NCBI GenBank assembly: GCA_037975125.1
Contig: CM075851.1
Coordinates: 123,285,063 to 123,349,062 of the forward strand
Reading direction: 5' to 3'
Length of the DNA stretch: 64,000 nucleotides
DNA from: Latrodectus hesperus
Taxonomy: Eukaryota; Arthropoda; Arachnida; Araneae; Theridiidae
How positions within the stretch are numbered: position 1 is the stretch's first letter; every line of letters begins with the position of its first letter. Shown here one piece after another: positions 59,501 to 64,000 of this stretch. The position numbers and the translations under genes are program-made. The notes beneath the pieces are model-generated. The model was not told the origin of the DNA. It saw nothing but the letters and a program-made list of their open reading frames with translations, and searched no databases.

Positions 59501-60634
59501 GTTATTTCTAATATTAAATTCCTAAAACAGAATTGCTGCATAAGTTTGCATTGCTAGCAGTTATATTTTGGTGCATGTTACAAAAAATGTAGTTTTATGA
59601 AACATTTAATTTCTGTGCATTATTCTAATTTTCTTGTTGACCTTTTATATATGGACCAGTTAACATTATTTAAAATGTAGAATATTTTTGAAAAAGTTAA
59701 AAGAATGCAAATTGTAATTTTAACTTGCAAAATAACTTGATAGGAAACATTTTTAACAAAATAATGAAAAAAGAGTTAAAAAGAGCTAAAATCATATTCA
59801 TTCTTAATATTTTTAGGATGTTATATCTAGAAGTTATCTTTAAATTTACTGAATGTGTACAATCTTTTATATTCTAAATTATAAAAATATTGTAAATTGA
59901 ATATATAATTATTTTATTTTGATGGTTGAGTTATGCTATATTAGTTTTAAATATTTCATTTTTCTTTACAGGAGTCAATTACCCCTGATGCATTTGAAGA
60001 ATTAGTTATTGTATGCAAAGTTATTTTTTTATCACTTACTCTCCTGCAATAAACTAATTTTATTTACTGTATATTTGTGTTGCTTATTCTGTTTAAATTA
60101 TTTTTGATGCTAGGATTTAGTTTTTGATCATCCTTCACTTCACCATGAATTGTTAGTAAAGTGTGTGTGTGCAAATGACCGTAAAACAGCGTTAAACATT
60201 GCTAAAGCCTTAAACTTGAAGCCATCACAATATCCAGATTGTTTGAAAGTTTCTATGAGGTAAATTTTAAAATTTTGAGATACTTATATATACATCTGAA
60301 ATTTTATTTATTCATTATGAATGCAAATTTATATCCTTGATGTGAATACAGATATTATTTTTAGGTTCTTCCCCAAATATTACTGATATTAAAAAATACC
60401 AGGAAATTTAAGTTGCTTCAATAGGTTGTATTATTTTGGTCAAAAATAATTGACAAGTAATATTAAAATGACAAGTTAAAAATATATTTAGATAATAGAA
60501 ATACTTTAAGAAGTACATAAAATATATCCTTATTTAAATGGAATGTGAAGAAATATTTTACAAATGCAACAATTAATACATTTTTCTAGGCATTGCTATA
60601 TTGAAAATATATATAATTATTTAAAGAATCACAA
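47583..60634 (+). CDS. EXD3: EXD3 / mut-7 / Nibbler homologue, N-terminal exons (partial)
   Basis: Homologue of exonuclease mut-7 (EXD3; Drosophila Nibbler), a DEDD-family 3'-5' exonuclease that trims 3' ends of miRNAs and piRNAs. Coding exons: 47583-48019 (ATG 47585), 48417-48470, 48552-48691, 53435-53535, 59196-59269, 59972-60010, 60114-60259 and 60590-60634. Phases join without conflict and every intron is GT/AG. They give 344 whole codons and end with a split codon, so the gene continues right of the window. Family match: WLSKRKYSEAFALISALDL, then FFLDLDHLIKRYLEKCPRLQ, then INGAMHFLIRKRYTEESITP, then HPSLHHELLVKC and TALNIAKALNLK follow the order of the helical N-terminal region of human EXD3. 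That region acts as an RNA or partner platform; the catalytic domain is not in view. The exon 1 acceptor (TTTCTTTCAG just before the ATG) implies an upstream untranslated exon, not identified. Two exons are very short (39 and 45 bases). Alternative: a paralogue with the same N-terminal fold; less likely. Confidence 0.78.
49480..50600 (-). mobile_element. Mariner relic in EXD3 intron 3
   Basis: Minus-strand transposase remnant starting near 50495 (YMPSNHDLRTAIIFCYHLKK, ALNRVQCYRWFEKFQTGNFD), continuing through QNTVSHRFKAMDK, VTRDKKWIYYEN, GGPIYYELPKCGETINTDCY, IFLDENAPSHRAKP and PPSDYHLFVSLGYAL. The order and spacing are those of mariner. Several stops. Exact ends were not found, so the boundaries are approximate. 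Confidence 0.82.
50941..51308 (+). repeat. SINE family A, full copy
   Basis: A box GTGGTAGCCTAGTGGTTAGG; the B box is eroded (GGGATTCCCAGTGCC). Body TCTGGTGCTGCCATCTTTCT, tail TGTCATAAATAGCAACC. More diverged than the other copies. In EXD3 intron 3, directly next to a Tigger relic. Confidence 0.82.
51420..52560 (-). mobile_element. Tigger/pogo relic 1 in EXD3 intron 3
   Basis: Minus strand: CENP-B-like DNA-binding part near 51960 (AEFKASDS, FKSRHRLSFRKLR) and catalytic part near 51500 (KVLLIADNYTIYIERLDLEA, then IHVKFVTS and LLLMDQGLI). These match the Tigger blocks around DNCPAH and LQP(L/M)DQG. The two blocks are in the wrong relative order for one simple copy, with the catalytic block downstream on the minus strand as expected but the interior missing. 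Heavily decayed; limits approximate. Confidence 0.6.
54090..54560 (+). mobile_element. Non-LTR retrotransposon C-terminal relic in EXD3 intron 4
   Basis: Plus-strand pieces in shifting frames: LLTGHDV, CPPKHVQFVI and DHLLMCKGLSIESKENAN, matching the TGHD and CPPC...H..C block of Jockey/I-type elements, preceded by an open frame of 61 codons (54090-54275) of unclear origin. Decayed. Confidence 0.5.
54715..54842. repeat. Hairpin MITE, 128 bp
   Basis: Left arm 54715-54752 starts TGCAGATAAGTATTGAAATC; right arm 54804-54842 reversed starts ATGCAGATAAGTATTAAAATC. About 36 of 38 arm positions pair across a 51-base loop. No coding capacity. In EXD3 intron 4. Confidence 0.75.
55620..57150 (-). mobile_element. 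Tigger/pogo relic 2 in EXD3 intron 4
   Basis: Minus strand, in order: KCYVMKQNMKDFKVSDGWLQ and KFKTRNSWSFRKLYGEGGNV (CENP-B type helix-turn-helix), KDIYNVNKRFVFPDLTEI, then KNCIVHVEASNFESIHLEF, LPPNITSVLEPINLNIFNSF and VIDNWNNVERKTILRTF. This is the full order of a Tigger transposase, with scattered stops and indels. The 57200-59190 remainder of the intron shows only a possible degraded hAT terminus pair (58089 and 58716). Confidence 0.82.
58089..58716. mobile_element. Possible degraded hAT-like non-autonomous element
   Basis: Starts near CAGGGTAGGTAATTG and ends near GGTTATTATTTGCCCAC, resembling the CAGGGGTGGGCAA-type termini of hAT elements. The subterminal GGTGGGCCATAACAG is consistent. 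No clear 8-bp target duplication was found. Confidence 0.3.
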
Positions 60635-61390
60635 GTAAGTACTTATAAATATGCTTTGTTTTTACTTAAAAAATGTGTTTATAATTTAGATTTTAATTTT
60701 AATTTGTTTAGATTAAGTTTTAAATTTATTTTAAAGAGGGTGTTGACAATTTTCAGAAGCATTTAAAGCTAGTTTTTCAAAATTCAAAATGTGAAATCTA
60801 ATTTTTCTAATGTTCCATCTGTTAATCTTGTCACTTTTCATGATATTGTTTTTTATTTTTCATTAAAACTTCCATAGATACTTCTTGCTGTTTTAATTTT
60901 TGCATTACATTCCAAAGTTTGATAATTTGGTAAAAATGTGCTTACAAAAGTGCTTATTACAGCAAAAGCTTATGATAAAAGAACTATAGTTCAGATGAAA
61001 GTTACTTTTAAAGTAAGTGCAATGGTAGTTGTTCTTGTAATAATTTTTGTGGCTTTTTCTAAATGTATTATGTTAAGTTTCCCTTTAGAAATAGCTATAG
61101 TAAAAAATGTCTGTTTTGTGAACATTCTTCTGAAATAAATCACTTCTTCAAAAGTGATTTACTTTTGACATTTTTGTACTCATCTCATTTTTATTTTCCC
61201 GTTATAATACAAATCTGTAATGATTATAAATGCTGTTTTGATCCTTACTTACACAGAACCTAGTTGTGACATTTTTCTTTAGATATTTTTTGTTGCATGT
61301 TGCGTTAACCTTGGTAAGTGAGGTTAATGCATGGAATTTCATAAAATTCTGAATAGCAATCCAACTATTAGGCCACACCAAGTTATTAAA

Positions 61391-61681
61391 TTAAGTATTT
61401 AATACTATATAATTCATACATGATTGAAAATCATCTAACTTTTTAAAAACTACTGTATTCGTTTCCTTGAATCTCTTTATTAGTAGTGAGCCATTATTTA
61501 CATATATATCTCTTTTAGAACACATATTATTTACATGTTCTAAAAGAGAAGTTTCAGAAAATTCTGAAGCATCTACTACTACAGATCTGCATTGAGCTGG
61601 CAACAGAATTGTTAGCTCTATGACATTCTGCTCAATTGCATATGTTGGTTCCATTCTTAAGTAGACCATTGATTTTTGCAA
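61391..61681 (-). CDS. Unrecognised 96-codon open frame
   Basis: An open frame of 96 codons in very AT-rich DNA, downstream of the last EXD3 exon and on the opposite strand. It has mixed composition (for example LLPAQCRSVVVDASEF) rather than low-complexity repeats. I do not recognise it. A 13-bp hairpin (61510-61548) lies inside it. It may be a fragment of a mobile element or a chance frame. Confidence 0.2.
   Translation of the reverse strand: MQKSMVYLRMEPTYAIEQNVIELTILLPAQCRSVVVDASEFSETSLLEHVNNMCSKRDIYVNNGSLLIKRFKETNTVVFKKLDDFQSCMNYIVLNT
61510..61548. repeat. Perfect 13-bp hairpin
   Basis: CTCTTTTAGAACA (61510-61522) and its exact reverse complement (61536-61548) with a 13-base loop. Isolated in the stretch 60635-62600, which otherwise shows only the unrecognised frame at 61391-61681. 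Confidence 0.7.
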
Positions 61682-62609
61682 TTATTATGACCCCACTTTA
61701 AATTGTAGCCATAATAAAATTAATTCTAACATGTTAAAAGTGTTTACTGACTAACAAGTTAATGTTCTAATAGAAATCAATCCAGTAGATGCTTAAGTAA
61801 ACTTTAAATCTCATTTGGATAGGATCATAGAGCTGTAACATTTTTCCTAAAAGAATACGGTTCTATATTTAGGCTATTGGTCTTCTTAAATCATTTGTAA
61901 AATCAAATGATTTTAATGTAACAATAGCTGAAATTCTAAATTTTGATTATGTACTTTTATTTGCCAATTATGCTATGAGAATGTTTCTGTGCAGAAATAT
62001 TGAATTTAAAGATGATTTAAAAATTTAAGGGTCTATATATCTGTGTTTTACTAGAAGTATTAAATGCTTTGTATATAATTTTATCAAAAAGATTTTTCTC
62101 ATTTAATATCTCCTAAATTTTTTTAATTGTAGAAATTCATCAGGAAATAAGAAAAGATTTCTCATTTCATAATTTAACTTTTTTTTTCAACTCAGATTTT
62201 TTTTCCAGAAATGTATACATTTTTTCTTCAACAATGATGTTTTTAACATTTTCAAATTGTGATATTTTCTTTATCTTTTTGTATATGCTTTTTTTCAAAA
62301 ATTTAATTGAACAGTAAGAAATAGATTTCATTTTCTAGGATGTCAATTTAAAAGAAATTGTACCTTGTAGGAATCTTATTTTTTTCATGTAATGTCTGAT
62401 TTGAAAAGTATGCAATAAAAATTATCAAACCAAAAAAAATTGAGATTTAAAAAAAATTGTTGTGCATTCTTTGCAATTTTTTCCTATATACATGTGTTGG
62501 TAAGCAACAGACTGTAACTTAAGGTTAACTTATTTGGAATAGTTGCCTATCACTATACATCTCATAATTTTGAGCTAGGATCAGGTCACACCAAACTATG
62601 CCAACTGAA

Positions 62610-63180
62610 GAGCTTTGGACAACACAAATTAAAAAATATACATTCCCAGCCCATAGAGCCTCAGAAATCCAGTGAAGGAGAATGTGTTCAAGTTCTCATT
62701 TTCAGCCCATGGCAAACAATGTTTCTTCTATACGACAGGGCAGATTCACATATGGAGGATACCTTCATAAGTGTATGTGATTATGATAGTCTCCTTCTAA
62801 CTTTCAAATCTGGAGATGGATCTGTCATGATATGAGCAACTGCATCATGATTTTTTGCTGAATCAGTTGACCCTGAAAGGAAGGATCATTGGGAGAAGTT
62901 TAGAAAAAGTTTAGCTGAGACCATGAATCCATTGCATAATATTAACTCGTTTTCTGCAGGAAATGAAGATATCTAAGATATAGTGCACCTATTTATGCAT
63001 CAAGACTTGTCCAATCATGATTTGATGAATATGAAAATGAAATTAAATATCTAGCATATCCCACATGGTCACCCTATTCAATATAATTGCATTGTTATGT
63101 TCTATTTTAACAATTTCAATATGGAATCGATATCCTCTATCAGCATCTCTCCCAGAACTTTCACAATGTCCATACAAAGA
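62610..63180 (+). mobile_element. Tc1-type transposase relic
   Basis: Frame pieces FKSGDGSVMI, ATAS then FFAESVDPERKDHWEKFRKS, LAETMNPLHNINSFSAGNED and LFMHQDLSNHDLMNMKMK follow the catalytic region of Tc1-like transposases (GGGSVMVWA to FQQDNAP). Stops at several points; no terminal repeats found. Confidence 0.6.
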
Positions 63181-63202
63181 ATAATATAGTATTCCTCTAT
63201 AT

Positions 63203-64000
63203 CAGTGTTTCCCTACCTATTTTGTGCCATACCCCCTAATCCTTTCTAAAATTGCTATGCCCCCTATGTAACATGTACATAATTTTTAATATTAAAAAAT
63301 TGAATAAGAAACTTAAGAAACTTAAATTTAGGAAGAAATCATTAGGATATTGTTAACAAAACTCAATAAGTAAATTTTCAAATTATATAAGGAAAAACTA
63401 AGATTCAAATTCGTAATAATTTAAATAAAGATTTTTATATAATAATTTAATATTTTAATTTAATAAGATCCTCGCACTTGATGCTAGCTGCACGCAGATT
63501 TTAAGTTGAGTTCTAATTTGGTTATCTTCTGTCTCAAGTCTGTTTCAGCTTTTTATATCCAGACAATTTCTTTTTATTACAAGTAAATCTTTTACAGCAC
63601 TAAATCCCTATTCAGCTAAATTTAAAGATAGAAACAGTAGCGAATTTTCTTGCACATTTATTTGAATTTGCGTATTTGAGTTCTGTTTCCTCACGACCCC
63701 ATGCCATCGCTCCTTTCATATTAAATAAACTTTGCATTTCTGTGAGTTATTCTTGATACTACATATTTGATATATCGGAAAAAATCCACTAAAATTGGCT
63801 GCATCATCCATGTTGGAAAATAAATTTGTTTTAAATCAGAAAATCTTTTTCTTAAATCAGCCTATAGAATTTTCAGATCGACAATAACAAGTAAAGCTGT
63901 ATCATTTACTTCACATTTTTGGAGCCAATGAAACTGTTCAAAGTTTTTGTTATTAATATATATCTGACTTCACTCAATATGGGTAATGAAATCAAATCTT
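63203..64000 (-). mobile_element. hAT transposon relic, 3' end, runs off window
   Basis: The terminus CAGTGTTTCCCTACC at 63203 is followed by GTGCCATACCCCC-like sequence, typical for hAT ends. Minus-strand remnants include LNLAE..FSAVKDLLVIKRN, LDI and LRQKITKLELNLKSACS, the C-terminal dimerisation block of hAT transposases. Decayed. The 5' part lies right of the window. Confidence 0.72.

Overview
The window looks like nuclear DNA of a spider or close chelicerate relative. It is AT-rich, has long (TA)n arrays, introns with GT/AG borders, several families of tRNA-derived SINEs, and decayed Tc1/mariner, Harbinger, hAT, Tigger and non-LTR elements. The host genes include a cluster of tachylectin-5-like (techylectin) fibrinogen-related lectins, a family expanded in arachnids and horseshoe crabs. 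No prokaryotic, organellar or CRISPR features are present. The species is inferred from gene content only.

Lectin cluster (1-41.6 kb). Three paralogous fibrinogen-related (FReD) genes can be assembled exon by exon. FReD-A (minus, 239-4060) runs off the left edge; its exon 3 carries an in-frame TGA where the paralogues have Gly. FReD-B (minus, about 19.46-32.39 kb) is complete: six exons, 301 codons, signal peptide, full fibrinogen C-terminal domain and a poly(A) signal. FReD-C (plus, from about 36.56 kb) has exons 1-4, then reaches a 500-N gap (41598-42097) with no exon 5 or 6 visible. In all three the initiator ATG is split by intron 1 (AT|G). B and C are divergent, about 4.2 kb apart.

Between and inside these genes: an 8-bp-TSD MITE (2443-2698), a full-length Tc1 element (8669-10204), a Harbinger relic (about 10.84-14.44 kb), a non-autonomous hAT element (16117-16881), a non-LTR RNase H fragment (18.6-19.4 kb), a fold-back mariner (25.4-26.0 kb), two other mariner relics, tandem repeats with 99-bp and 143-bp periods, and many SINE copies, one chimeric.

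Gap to 47.5 kb: an LTR-retrotransposon gag relic (minus) inserted in a second Harbinger copy, a cluster of CRE-like and CGCG-like palindromes, then mostly featureless DNA and a non-LTR fragment.

Right third (47.58 kb to the end): the first eight coding exons visible of a homologue of EXD3 / mut-7 / Nibbler, a 3'-5' exonuclease that trims small RNAs. Only the helical N-terminal region is in the window; the catalytic DEDD domain must lie to the right. Its introns hold a SINE, a mariner, two Tigger relics, a non-LTR fragment and a hairpin MITE. A Tc1 relic and a hAT relic lie at the right edge.

The lectins are probably secreted pattern-recognition proteins, and the EXD3 homologue acts in small-RNA maturation; nothing in the sequence links the two. 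I found no clearly new multi-gene system. The most unusual points are the split start codons, the nonsense codon in FReD-A, the fold-back mariner and the chimeric SINE.
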